A stretch of DNA of 39,684 bases from REEB95 sp035934995. Its GTDB lineage: Bacteria; Pseudomonadota; Alphaproteobacteria; ATCC43930; CGMCC-115725. Where the stretch lies: the NCBI GenBank assembly GCA_035934995.1, contig DASYXI010000026.1:1-39684 (forward strand). The letters run 5' to 3'. Shown here one piece after another: positions 7,221-14,590 of the stretch. The first letter of the stretch is position 1; every line of letters begins with the position of its first letter. Position numbers and translations under genes: made by a program. The notes beneath the pieces are model-generated. The model made no database searches. It saw nothing but the letters and a program-made list of their open reading frames with translations, and was not told the DNA's origin.

Positions 7221-8162
7221 ATGATCGACAAAAAGGAAAGGGTCGCGAGCTATCGGCGCGCGACGTGGTTCGCGTCTCAATCCGCAAGTACGACGCTCGC
7301 AGCTTGCATCAAGAATGCAGCGACCAAGCTACTCAATATCAATGACAGAACTGTTGCCCGTGACAACGGTCAACAGATGAAGCTCGCCAGTTTGCAACCG
7401 GACAAACATGGTGGCTACTACCTCCACATCACGGCGGAAACACCAGGCGAAGCAGCATCGGTAGTGCCGAAGCGTAGCCAAGTCTCTGACGAAGTTCGTG
7501 TTGGAATTACCAAAGCTCCAGCCAACACCGAATTTATGGACGGGGATGCGTTCGTATATGTCAGGGGTAACGATTTATGTATGTGCTCAACCGGAATGCA
7601 GGACGCGACGGTTCGGTATTTTCTTCAGGCTCTCTTTCGCAAAGCCAAGATGCGTGAAGAGCTTACTCAATTTGACTTGATGAAAGTCGCCGATATCCCT
7701 GCAATTAAATTGTTACAGAGTCAGGGAGTGAAAGAGATTGAAGTGCGTTCTACACTGTTCGCAGCATCAGCGAGTTTTAATCGGCGGAAATCCCACGCAC
7801 AGGGCGTTGTCGGAGCCGCAGCCAAACAGTTGAAGGCACTTTTTGGAAGCGAGCATGACGTTACAGATGACGCCATTACCGTTGCGTTGGCTTTGAAGAT
7901 GGATCGCCGACGCACGAAAGGCCTGAAGCTGGGCGAAAAGCGAATAGATACCCTCGGAACAGACCTTATCAAGAATCAGGAAGCAAGCGACGACTACGTA
8001 ATCATAACCAAAACCGGCCAACGTATTACTCCTGACGAGATTTCCATTCGGTCCAAAGTTTTGATAGATGCAGTTGGCAAATCTGTAGATCGCGACAAGG
8101 CTTGGAAAGAGCTAAACGCGTTCTATAAAACTTTCGAAGAGTCCGGCGCGCTGGAGCAGTAA
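7221..8162 (+). CDS. Unrecognised soluble protein of an AT-rich two-gene island
   Basis: A 313-residue protein that I do not recognise. It has no signal peptide or membrane segment. Visible traits are a Lys/Arg-rich N-terminal helix, a beta-rich first half (GGYYLHITAETPG, DAFVYVRGNDLCMCSTGM), a helical middle (YFLQALFRKAKMREEL), a short basic stretch RRRTKGLKLGEKR, and a charged C-terminal helix. The ATG at 7221 is preferred (GGGAGA about 10 bases upstream); a TTG at 7203 would add six residues. Its stop TAA shares its last A with the ATG of the membrane gene, so the two products are probably made together. Base composition is far lower in GC than its neighbours (line 7681-7740 is 42% GC against 73% at 9661-9720), a sign of transfer. 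A layout of soluble partner plus 4-TM protein is seen in several phage-defence systems, but homology to any is not shown. Confidence 0.7.
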   Translation: MIDKKERVASYRRATWFASQSASTTLAACIKNAATKLLNINDRTVARDNGQQMKLASLQPDKHGGYYLHITAETPGEAASVVPKRSQVSDEVRVGITKAPANTEFMDGDAFVYVRGNDLCMCSTGMQDATVRYFLQALFRKAKMREELTQFDLMKVADIPAIKLLQSQGVKEIEVRSTLFAASASFNRRKSHAQGVVGAAAKQLKALFGSEHDVTDDAITVALALKMDRRRTKGLKLGEKRIDTLGTDLIKNQEASDDYVIITKTGQRITPDEISIRSKVLIDAVGKSVDRDKAWKELNAFYKTFEESGALEQ

Positions 8163-8650
8163 TGCGCGCGCTATTAATCCTCGTATGTTTGTTGGGCGGC
8201 GCTGTGGCTGCATACTATGGGCAGCCCTTCGTTCATGATAATTCGGACGCGCTACTTATCATCATCACTGTAATGACAGTGTTTGCCGGATTCTTGGTGG
8301 CGATCATTGCTATCGTTGGTGATCCGTCCTTAATTCCAGAAGGTTCATGGCGGGTTGCGGAGAACCGCCGTGAGAGTATAGAAAACAGGCTGATAAGACA
8401 CTTGTGGCTATTTGTACTTTATCTGATCGCGATAGGATTACTGTTTGTTGGTGCGCTTCTAAACAAGGCACCGGATTCTGTTGTATCTGAAGCATGGAAA
8501 ATGTGGATTGAAAGACTGTATCTGTTTTTCGGCACGTCTTCATTTTTGCTGACGTTTGGGCTTCCAACTGCTTTATGGAAGTTTCAGTTGGCACGTATTG
8601 ATGCCGAAATCCAGCGGAGACGAAAAAAATCTGGTATCAAAGACGACTAG
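8162..8650 (+). CDS. Four-TM membrane protein of the AT-rich two-gene island
   Basis: A 162-residue protein with four clear hydrophobic helices: ALLILVCLLGGAVAA near residues 3-17, ALLIIITVMTVFAGFLVAII at about 30-49, LWLFVLYLIAIGLLFVGALL at about 80-99, and LYLFFGTSSFLLTFGLP at about 120-136. Between TM2 and TM3 lies a hydrophilic stretch with GDPSLIPEGSWRVAENRRES, and the protein ends in a basic cytoplasmic tail (RRRKKSG). Its start codon overlaps the upstream stop (TAATG), implying translational coupling and a 1:1-like supply. Like its partner it is AT-richer than the surrounding genome. It could be a membrane effector or anchor for the soluble partner; function unknown. Confidence 0.75.
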   Translation: MRALLILVCLLGGAVAAYYGQPFVHDNSDALLIIITVMTVFAGFLVAIIAIVGDPSLIPEGSWRVAENRRESIENRLIRHLWLFVLYLIAIGLLFVGALLNKAPDSVVSEAWKMWIERLYLFFGTSSFLLTFGLPTALWKFQLARIDAEIQRRRKKSGIKDD

Positions 8651-8676
8651 GTCCCTCACGACTTTCAGTCTCATTT

Positions 8677-8719
8677 CCGGTAACTCAACCGGTGCCAACG
8701 GGGTGTAGGAAATCACCCC
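8677..8719. terminator. Two hairpins between the AT-rich island and hrpB
   Basis: CCGGT/ACCGG (8677-8681 with 8688-8692) and GGGGTG/CACCCC (8700-8705 with 8714-8719, 8-base loop). They lie just after the stop of the membrane gene and just after the stop of hrpB on the other strand, so they could end both transcripts. Neither has a proper T-run, so intrinsic termination would be weak. Confidence 0.35.
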
Positions 8720-8721
8720 AA

Positions 8722-11250
8722 CTACCGCCGCTTCGTCCGCTTGGTCGGTGCCGCGGCCAACGGATCGTCGGGCCACGGATGCCGCGGATAGCGGCCGCGC
8801 ATCTCGCCGCGCACCTGCGGATAGGCGTTGCGCCAGAAACCGGCAAGGTCCTGCGTCACCGCCAGCGGCCGACCCGCCGGCGACAGCAGGTGGATCACCA
8901 ATTTAATTCGGCCGTCGGCCACCGCCGGGCCTTCGCGCGCGCCGAACATCTCCTGCAGCTTCACCGCCAGCACCGGCGTGTCGCCGCCATAGTCGATGGC
9001 GATGCGTGAGCCGCTCGGCGCGGTGACATGCGTCGGCGCCAGCCGGTCGAGCGCGCGGCGCTGCTCGTAAGAAAGCCGCGCCGCCAAAATCTCGGCCGGG
9101 TCGAGGCCGCCGAGCTGCGTGCGCCGCGTGACGCCCGTTAGATAAGGCGCGAGCCAGTCGTCGAGGCTCGCCAGCAGCGCGCCGTCCGACCAATCCGGCC
9201 ACGCTTCGTCGTCGAGCCGCCGCAGCAGCGCGACGCGCGCGCGCAAATTCTCCGCGTCCTTGCTCCACGGCAGCGCGCCAATACCGAGCGCACGCACGCC
9301 CTCTGCCATGGTGGCGGCGACCTTCGCCGGATCGGCCTTGGCGAGCGGCTTATCCTCCAGCACCAGCGCGCCCAGCGTCGCGCGCCGCCGCGCCAGCACG
9401 GCTTCGGCGCGCGCATCCCACGCGATCGTGTCCGCGGCCACGATCAAACCCCCGAAATCCTCGTCGACCGCGTCGCGCGTCAGTTTCGCCGCGAGAAAAA
9501 TCCGCGCGGTGCGCTGCGCGCCGTCGAGATCGGCCACGGCGAGAAATTCCGCGTTCGCCAGCAGATCGCCCGCCGGCAGTTCCGCGCCCTTGCCGTTGGC
9601 CAGCAGGAATTGCCCCGCCGCGCCCGGCCGTTTCTGCGCGACGCGGTCGGGATAGGCGAGGGCCAGTAGCCTTCCGGTCTCGCCCGCGTCGATGCCGTCG
9701 CCGCGAATCCCGAGCCGCTGGCGCAGCTGCCGCGCCGTGTCGCGCGCGCGTTCGAGTCCGCCGCGGTCGAGAGTCATGCCCGCCGGCAGGTGCTTCGCCG
9801 CGCCGCGCTCGCCCATCAGCTCGACCCGCAGGCGGAAATCGGCGTCGCGCGCGTTGGGCGCCGCGCGCAGCACGTCGCGCTCCATCAGCAGCGCCGCGAT
9901 CGCGCAGGCCGCAGCACCACTGCCGCGCTCTTTCCCCATCAGAACCATGTGCGCCAGCCGCGGATGCAGGCCCAGCCCGGCCATCGCCTTGCCGTGTGCG
10001 GTGATCTTGTTGTCGGCGTCGAGCGCGCCGAGTTCGTGCAGCAGGTTCTGCGCTTCGGCATAGGCGGCCTCGGGCGGCGGATCGAGGAACGCCAGATCGC
10101 GCGGATCGCGTGCGCCCCATTGCGCCAGCGCCAGAGCCAGGGGCGCCAGATCAGCCTGAAGGATTTCCGGCGCGTTGAACGGTGCCAGCTGCGTCTCCTC
10201 GCGCGCCGGCCATAGGCGATAGGCAATGCCGGGCTCCAGGCGCCCGGCGCGGCCGCTGCGTTGTTTGGCCGACGCTTGCGACACGCGCAGGGTGATCAGC
10301 CGCGTCATGCCGCTGGCCGGATCGTAACGCGGCGCGCGCATCAGGCCGCCGTCGATCACCACGCGGATGCCTTCGATGGTCAGGCTGGTTTCGGCGATCG
10401 ACGTCGCCAGCACCACCTTGCGCTTGCCCGCCGGCGCCGGCTTGATCGCTTCGTCCTGTGTGTCCGGCGGCAAATCGCCGTAAAGCGGCGCGACCGTGAC
10501 GCCGTCGGGCAAATCCGCTTCAAGGAGCCGCGCGACGCGGCGGATTTCGGCACCGCCCGGCAGAAAGACCAGCACACTGCCGGTCTCGTCGGCGAGCGCG
10601 CGGCGCACCGCCGTCGCCACCGCGCTCTCAAACCGTTCGGGCGCCGGTCGATCCAGATTGCGGATATCGACGGAAAACATCTTGCCTTGGCTGGCGATCA
10701 CCGGCGCGTCGCCCAACAGCCGCGCGACCTTGTTCCCTTCCAGCGTCGCCGACATCACGAGGAGCCGCAAATCCGGCCGCAAATGCTTGCGCGTCTCCAG
10801 CGCCAGCGCCAAGCCCAGATCGGCTTCCAGGCTGCGCTCGTGGAATTCGTCGAAGATCAAGCCGCCGACCCCGTCGAGCGCCGGATCGTCCTCGATCATG
10901 CGCGGCAAAATCCCTTCGGTCAGGACTTCGATCCGCGTCTTGGGTCCGATGCGGCTTTCGAGCCGCGTGCGGAAGCCGACGGTGTCGCCGGCGCTTTCGT
11001 TGAGTAGGCTCGCCATGCGTCGCGCCGCCGCCCGCGTCGCCAGCCGCCGCGGCTCCAGCATCAGCAGCTTTTTCCCTTCGAGCCACTTCGCGTCGAGCAG
11101 GGCGAGGGGCACCAGCGTCGTCTTGCCGGCGCCGGGCGGCGCTTCCAGAACGGCTGCACCGCGCGTCGCCAGCGCCGCGGTCAGCGCCGGCAGAGCTTCG
11201 GCGACAGGCAGGCTCCGCGCCGCGGCGGCAAGATCGAAACGCGCGCTCAA
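8722..11250 (-). CDS. hrpB: ATP-dependent RNA helicase HrpB
   Basis: An 842-residue DExH-box helicase, the normal length for HrpB. Motifs in order: Walker A APPGAGKTT at about residues 38-46, FDEFHERS at about 132, VMSATLE, LATSIAETSLTIEGIRVVID, QRSGRAGR, and the HrpB C-terminal region with PSGSRIAIDY, PVLAVKLQEMFG and GFWRNAYPQVRGEMRGRYPRHPWP. The role of HrpB is poorly known (RNA metabolism). The start is the TTG at 11250: residues before it in the open frame are antisense-type nonsense, and this TTG overlaps the TGA of the upstream membrane gene as TTGA, so the two genes are translationally coupled. It converges on the AT-rich island, ending about 70 bases away. Confidence 0.9.
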   Translation of the reverse strand: MSARFDLAAAARSLPVAEALPALTAALATRGAAVLEAPPGAGKTTLVPLALLDAKWLEGKKLLMLEPRRLATRAAARRMASLLNESAGDTVGFRTRLESRIGPKTRIEVLTEGILPRMIEDDPALDGVGGLIFDEFHERSLEADLGLALALETRKHLRPDLRLLVMSATLEGNKVARLLGDAPVIASQGKMFSVDIRNLDRPAPERFESAVATAVRRALADETGSVLVFLPGGAEIRRVARLLEADLPDGVTVAPLYGDLPPDTQDEAIKPAPAGKRKVVLATSIAETSLTIEGIRVVIDGGLMRAPRYDPASGMTRLITLRVSQASAKQRSGRAGRLEPGIAYRLWPAREETQLAPFNAPEILQADLAPLALALAQWGARDPRDLAFLDPPPEAAYAEAQNLLHELGALDADNKITAHGKAMAGLGLHPRLAHMVLMGKERGSGAAACAIAALLMERDVLRAAPNARDADFRLRVELMGERGAAKHLPAGMTLDRGGLERARDTARQLRQRLGIRGDGIDAGETGRLLALAYPDRVAQKRPGAAGQFLLANGKGAELPAGDLLANAEFLAVADLDGAQRTARIFLAAKLTRDAVDEDFGGLIVAADTIAWDARAEAVLARRRATLGALVLEDKPLAKADPAKVAATMAEGVRALGIGALPWSKDAENLRARVALLRRLDDEAWPDWSDGALLASLDDWLAPYLTGVTRRTQLGGLDPAEILAARLSYEQRRALDRLAPTHVTAPSGSRIAIDYGGDTPVLAVKLQEMFGAREGPAVADGRIKLVIHLLSPAGRPLAVTQDLAGFWRNAYPQVRGEMRGRYPRHPWPDDPLAAAPTKRTKRR

Positions 11251-11828
11251 AGGCCGGTGACGAATTTCGCCATCACCACGATGATCGCCACCTGCATCGC
11301 GCCTTGCGCCGCGGTGTGATGGACATAGCGGCGCATCAGCCGCTTGATCCGTTCGCCGTCCGGCTGCGGTTTCTGCATTTCCAAACAGACGAGCAAATTC
11401 GTCGGCATCAAAATGCCGAGGCCCTGGATGGTCAGGATCGCGATGATGAGCAGCGCCGCGTCGACCCACAGATGCGCCGGATACTCGACGGCGAGGAATC
11501 CGAGTTGCTTGGCCAGGAAATAACCCGCCGTGCCGGTGACGATGGCCAGCGTCGGCATCAGGAACAGCATGCGCGGAATGAGCCGCACGGCGATGGCGCG
11601 CCGCGCCGGCACGTCGGTCTGGCGCAGCACCGGCCCGATGACGAAGCCCATGAAGATGTCGATGCCGGTCCACATCACGCCGGACATGACATGGACGAAG
11701 TTGAGGAAGAACGCGTTGCCGGCGACGATGGCGGCAACCATCACCGCCAGCGCCAGCGCGACCCAGCGCAGGTTCCACCAGTTGATAAGCTGCGGCGTGC
11801 CTTCCGCGACGATGCCCGTGGCCGTCAT
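11247..11828 (-). CDS. Integral membrane protein upstream of hrpB
   Basis: A 193-residue protein with about five hydrophobic helices, including LRWVALALAVMVAAIVAG, FLNFVHVMSGVMWTGIDIFM and TLAIVTGTAGYFLA. The helix with FVHVMSGVMWTG (His then Trp in the membrane) resembles the heme- or copper-associated DUF2269/CopD-like helices, but that relationship is tentative. The start at 11828 (MTATGIVAEG) is where the reading becomes protein-like; the frame upstream is not. Its TGA overlaps the TTG start of hrpB. No function can be assigned with confidence. Confidence 0.7.
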   Translation of the reverse strand: MTATGIVAEGTPQLINWWNLRWVALALAVMVAAIVAGNAFFLNFVHVMSGVMWTGIDIFMGFVIGPVLRQTDVPARRAIAVRLIPRMLFLMPTLAIVTGTAGYFLAKQLGFLAVEYPAHLWVDAALLIIAILTIQGLGILMPTNLLVCLEMQKPQPDGERIKRLMRRYVHHTAAQGAMQVAIIVVMAKFVTGL

Positions 11829-11907
11829 GCGCCGATCATAGCGCAAACCCGGCGCGGGCAAGAGCCGCGCTGGACGGTCCCACGCGCCGCCCGCATACTC
11901 CCCGGCG

Positions 11908-12066
11908 ATGAACACACGGGCGCTTCTGGCCATCGTCGCGGCGGTAATCGCCGTGCTCCTGGGCTCGCAATTGCTGTTTTCGTTGAGCGATTGGAACCGG
12001 CAGCAGGCCTGCGCCACTGGTGGCGGCCGCAACTGCGCCCCATCTATACGGATGAATCAGCAATAG
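11908..12066 (+). CDS. Small exported or membrane-anchored peptide upstream of msrB
   Basis: A 52-codon frame, shorter than usual gene-finding limits. An N-terminal hydrophobic helix (ALLAIVAAVIAVLLGSQLLF) is followed by SDWNRQQACATGGGRNCAP with two cysteines, then a short polar end. The stop is 11 bases before the msrB ATG, so both probably share a transcript. The Cys pair outside the membrane next to a methionine sulfoxide reductase suggests an envelope redox link, but this is inference. The ATG follows CCCCGGCG, a weak ribosome binding site. Codon use and the clean signal-anchor pattern argue it is real. Confidence 0.55.
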   Translation: MNTRALLAIVAAVIAVLLGSQLLFSLSDWNRQQACATGGGRNCAPSIRMNQQ

Positions 12067-12077
12067 GCGAGGCGACC

Positions 12078-12506
12078 ATGGGCGACGCGACCGGCAAGAC
12101 GGGCAAGGCGGCGGGCAAGACCGACGCCGAATGGCAGGCGAAGCTCACGCCCGAGCAGTACCGCATCGCGCGCCAAAAGGGCACCGAGCGCGCCTTCACC
12201 GGCGAATATTGGGACACGCACACGCCCGGCACCTATGTCTGCGTCTGCTGCGGCGAGCCGTTGTTTGATTCCGGCACCAAGTTCGAATCCGGCTCCGGCT
12301 GGCCGAGCTTCTATCAGCCGGCGGACAAGAGCGCGGTGAAGACCGCCGACGACAACAGTTTCTTCATGAAACGCACCGAGGTGATGTGCGCCAAGTGCGA
12401 CGCGCATCTCGGCCACATCTTCCCCGACGGGCCGAAGCCGACCGGCTTGCGCTATTGCATCAACTCGGCGTCGCTCAAGCTGATGCCGAAGGACGAGAAG
12501 AAGTAG
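12078..12506 (+). CDS. msrB: Peptide-methionine (R)-S-oxide reductase
   Basis: A 142-residue MsrB, reducing methionine-R-sulfoxide in oxidised proteins with thioredoxin as donor. Zinc ligands are the two CxxC pairs (Cys55/Cys58 in CVCC, Cys104/Cys107 in CAKC). The catalytic cysteine is Cys127 in RYCINSASL. The signature SGSGWPSFYQP and HLGHIFPDGP are intact. There is no signal peptide, so it is cytoplasmic. The Lys/Gly-rich first 15 residues are an ordinary extension. GGCGAGGCGACC precedes the ATG. It follows the small two-cysteine peptide by 11 bases, and its TAG directly abuts the stop of the convergent aspartate dehydrogenase gene. Confidence 0.95.
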   Translation: MGDATGKTGKAAGKTDAEWQAKLTPEQYRIARQKGTERAFTGEYWDTHTPGTYVCVCCGEPLFDSGTKFESGSGWPSFYQPADKSAVKTADDNSFFMKRTEVMCAKCDAHLGHIFPDGPKPTGLRYCINSASLKLMPKDEKK

Positions 12507-13331
12507 TCAGCTCCCGACGCGCAGCGTCTCGACCAGCCCTTTGAGGCAGGCGATGACGCTCAGCGCCGTGATCCGGCCGGTCTTGGGATTTTCCGACGGC
12601 ACGTTTTCGATCGTCATCGAAAAGCGCGCGCTGTCCGCATCGACTTCGATCCGGTGCGTGTTGCGCGTCAAGCCGGGATCAGCCCAGATCTCGAGCGTCG
12701 TGCGGTCGGGTCCGATGCCGGCCAATGACAGCGCCGCCGCGACGTTGACGTTGGCGGGAAATCCGGCGGCGCCGTCGCGCGCGCTGCCGTCGAAGACTTT
12801 CTTCGGTGCGGCGAGGCCGGCGACCGAGATGCCGCGCGCCGTCAGATAAGGCGCGCCGTCGAGCCCGGCCGGCGGCTTGCGCGTCACCATGCGGACGCTG
12901 CTTATTTCGCCTTCGGCCGCGGCGCGCACCGCGTCGAGGCCGATCAGCGCGCCGGTCGGCACGATGATGCGTGCGCCGGTTTTCTTCGCGCGTTCCACCA
13001 GATCGAAATTCGCCAGCAAGGCGCCGACCGACAGCGGCACCAAGACACGCCGCCGCTGGATCGCCGCTTCGGCGACGATGCGGAATTGCGCCGCGGGCAA
13101 ACATTCGACGACGATGTCGGCGCGCCGCGCCAGTTCTGGCAACGCCACGACGGATGCCTTGATGCCTGCCGCCTTGAGCCGTGCCGCCGCCGCCTTGGCG
13201 TCGCGCGCCGACACGGCGACAAGCTTCAGGCCCGGAACGTCGCCGAGCCGCTTGGCGACTTCCATGCCGATCGCGCCCAGGCCGGCGATGCCGACCGTCA
13301 GCCTCTTGCCTCGCTTGCGCGTCCTAGGCAC
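12507..13331 (-). CDS. nadX: L-aspartate dehydrogenase
   Basis: A 274-residue protein matching L-aspartate dehydrogenase, which makes iminoaspartate for NAD synthesis (an alternative to NadB) or interconverts aspartate and oxaloacetate. An N-terminal Rossmann motif (TVGIAGLGAIGMEVAKRL) is at about residues 12-29. VECLPAAQFR, VPTGALIGLDAVRAA and the FPANVNVAAALSLAGIGPDRT signature follow, the latter being the dimerisation/catalytic domain. A GTG at 13331 is taken as start because GGAGGAAGG lies directly before it and the length then equals the family norm; the open frame continues upstream without similarity. The divergent kinase-like gene begins only 37 bases away. No nadA or nadC is adjacent, so the NAD link is inferred from family. 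Confidence 0.8.
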   Translation of the reverse strand: MPRTRKRGKRLTVGIAGLGAIGMEVAKRLGDVPGLKLVAVSARDAKAAAARLKAAGIKASVVALPELARRADIVVECLPAAQFRIVAEAAIQRRRVLVPLSVGALLANFDLVERAKKTGARIIVPTGALIGLDAVRAAAEGEISSVRMVTRKPPAGLDGAPYLTARGISVAGLAAPKKVFDGSARDGAAGFPANVNVAAALSLAGIGPDRTTLEIWADPGLTRNTHRIEVDADSARFSMTIENVPSENPKTGRITALSVIACLKGLVETLRVGS

Positions 13332-13368
13332 CCTTCCTCCGGCGCACAAGATTGCAGAACGGGCGCGA

Positions 13369-14445
13369 ATGGGCGAGGCCGAAGATTTCACCGGCACGAT
13401 GGCGGTCCTGCCGGCGCACCGCATCGACGCCGCGCGTCTCGCCGGCTGGCTGCGCGAGAACGTCGCCGGCTTTTCGGGCGCACCCACGATTGCGCAATTC
13501 AAGGGTGGCCAATCCAATCCGACCTACCGCATCGAAGCGGGCGGCCGGCGCTATGTGCTGCGGCGCAAGCCGCCCGGCAAGCTGCTGCCGTCGGCGCACG
13601 CGGTCGATCGCGAGTTCCGCGTCATCAGCGCGCTCGCCAAGACCGGCTTTCCGGTGCCGCGCGCCTATGCGCTCTGCCGCGACGACAGCGTCATCGGCAC
13701 GGCGTTCTATGTGATGGATTACGTCGACGGCCGCGTCTTTTGGGATCCGGCGCTGCCCGGCCTGTCGCCGGCCGAACGCGGCGCGGTCTACGACGCCATG
13801 AACGAGACCATCGCGCGTCTGCATCGCGTCGATTACGCCGCCATCGGCCTTGGCGATTTCGGCCGCCCGGGCAGCTACGTCAAGCGCCAGATCGAGCGCT
13901 GGACCAAGCAGTACCGCGCCTCCGAAACCGAGCGCATCGCAGCCATGGACAATCTCATCGCCTGGCTGCCCGCGCACGCGCCCGACGACGCGGCGACGGC
14001 GCTGGTCCACGGCGATTTCCGCATCGACAATCTGATCTTCGATCGCGTTGCGCCGCGCGTCATCGCCGTGCTCGATTGGGAGCTGTCGACCCTCGGCGAT
14101 CCGGTCGGCGATTTCGCCTATCACGCGATGGCCTGGCGCTTGGGCCCGGAGTCCTATCGCGGCCTGCTCGGCCAAAATCTCGCTTCGCTCGGCATTCCGC
14201 TCGAGGCCGACTATGTCGCGCGCTATGGCGCGCGCACCGGCCGCGCGGCGCTCGCGCATTGGGACTTCTATCTCGCCTACAACATGTTCCGGCTGGCGGC
14301 GATCCTCCAGGGCATCATGGGCCGCGTCGTCGAAGGCACCGCTGCCAACGCCCGCGCGCGTGAATCCGGCGCGCGCGCCCGCGCCATGGCTGAAGCCGGC
14401 TGGCGCCAGGTCGCGGCGATGCGAAACAACAGAAGTGGCATGTAA
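13369..14445 (+). CDS. APH-family phosphotransferase (ACAD10/11 N-domain-like)
   Basis: A 358-residue kinase-fold protein of the aminoglycoside phosphotransferase/choline kinase superfamily, in the branch related to the N-terminal domain of ACAD10/ACAD11, often linked with acyl-CoA metabolism. Seen are FKGGQSNPTYRIEAGGRRYVLRR (nucleotide-binding loop and Lys), the catalytic loop LVHGDFRIDNLIF, the metal-binding VLDWELSTLGDPVGDFAY, and the C-terminal LAYNMFRLAAILQGI characteristic of this branch. A role in phosphorylating a hydroxyacyl-CoA-like or other small substrate is plausible. The ATG at 13369 has no strong ribosome binding site; an in-frame start further upstream would run into the divergent nadX 5' end. 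No acyl-CoA dehydrogenase gene is adjacent. Confidence 0.82.
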   Translation: MGEAEDFTGTMAVLPAHRIDAARLAGWLRENVAGFSGAPTIAQFKGGQSNPTYRIEAGGRRYVLRRKPPGKLLPSAHAVDREFRVISALAKTGFPVPRAYALCRDDSVIGTAFYVMDYVDGRVFWDPALPGLSPAERGAVYDAMNETIARLHRVDYAAIGLGDFGRPGSYVKRQIERWTKQYRASETERIAAMDNLIAWLPAHAPDDAATALVHGDFRIDNLIFDRVAPRVIAVLDWELSTLGDPVGDFAYHAMAWRLGPESYRGLLGQNLASLGIPLEADYVARYGARTGRAALAHWDFYLAYNMFRLAAILQGIMGRVVEGTAANARARESGARARAMAEAGWRQVAAMRNNRSGM

Positions 14446-14494
14446 TAGTGGCCTGTTGTCACGCGCGGGCGCCGGAGTTTCCGCCTGATCCCCA

Positions 14495-14513
14495 GAATAT
14501 TTTGAATATATTC
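14495..14513. promoter_or_regulatory. AT-rich inverted repeat upstream of sorA
   Basis: A perfect GAATAT-N7-ATATTC inverted repeat, 78 bases before the sorA start and in the only AT-rich patch of a GC-rich gap. It could be an operator or upstream promoter element. No regulator gene is adjacent and no known consensus matched. Confidence 0.3.
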
Positions 14514-14590
14514 GTCCCAGAAATTGGTCATTAGGCTCCTCGGCGATCAAGCGGCTCCCAAGACCGCGACACGCAGGGGAGGGACCGATC

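Noticed and set aside
7221..8650. Assignment of the island to the Kiwa (KwaA/KwaB) defence system
   Set aside because: Similar layout of a 4-TM and a ~310-aa protein, but gene order is reversed and I could not match defining residues; left as unrecognised.
7040..8720. Direct repeats as insertion ends of the AT-rich island
   Set aside because: Only 7-base matches (GGGGTGT, CAGTCTC) were found on both sides, expected by chance; no integrase or tRNA adjoins.
11251..11778. Long N-terminal extension of hrpB
   Set aside because: Residues before the TTG at 11250 are His/Arg-rich and overlap the membrane gene on the same strand in another frame; HrpB has normal length without them.
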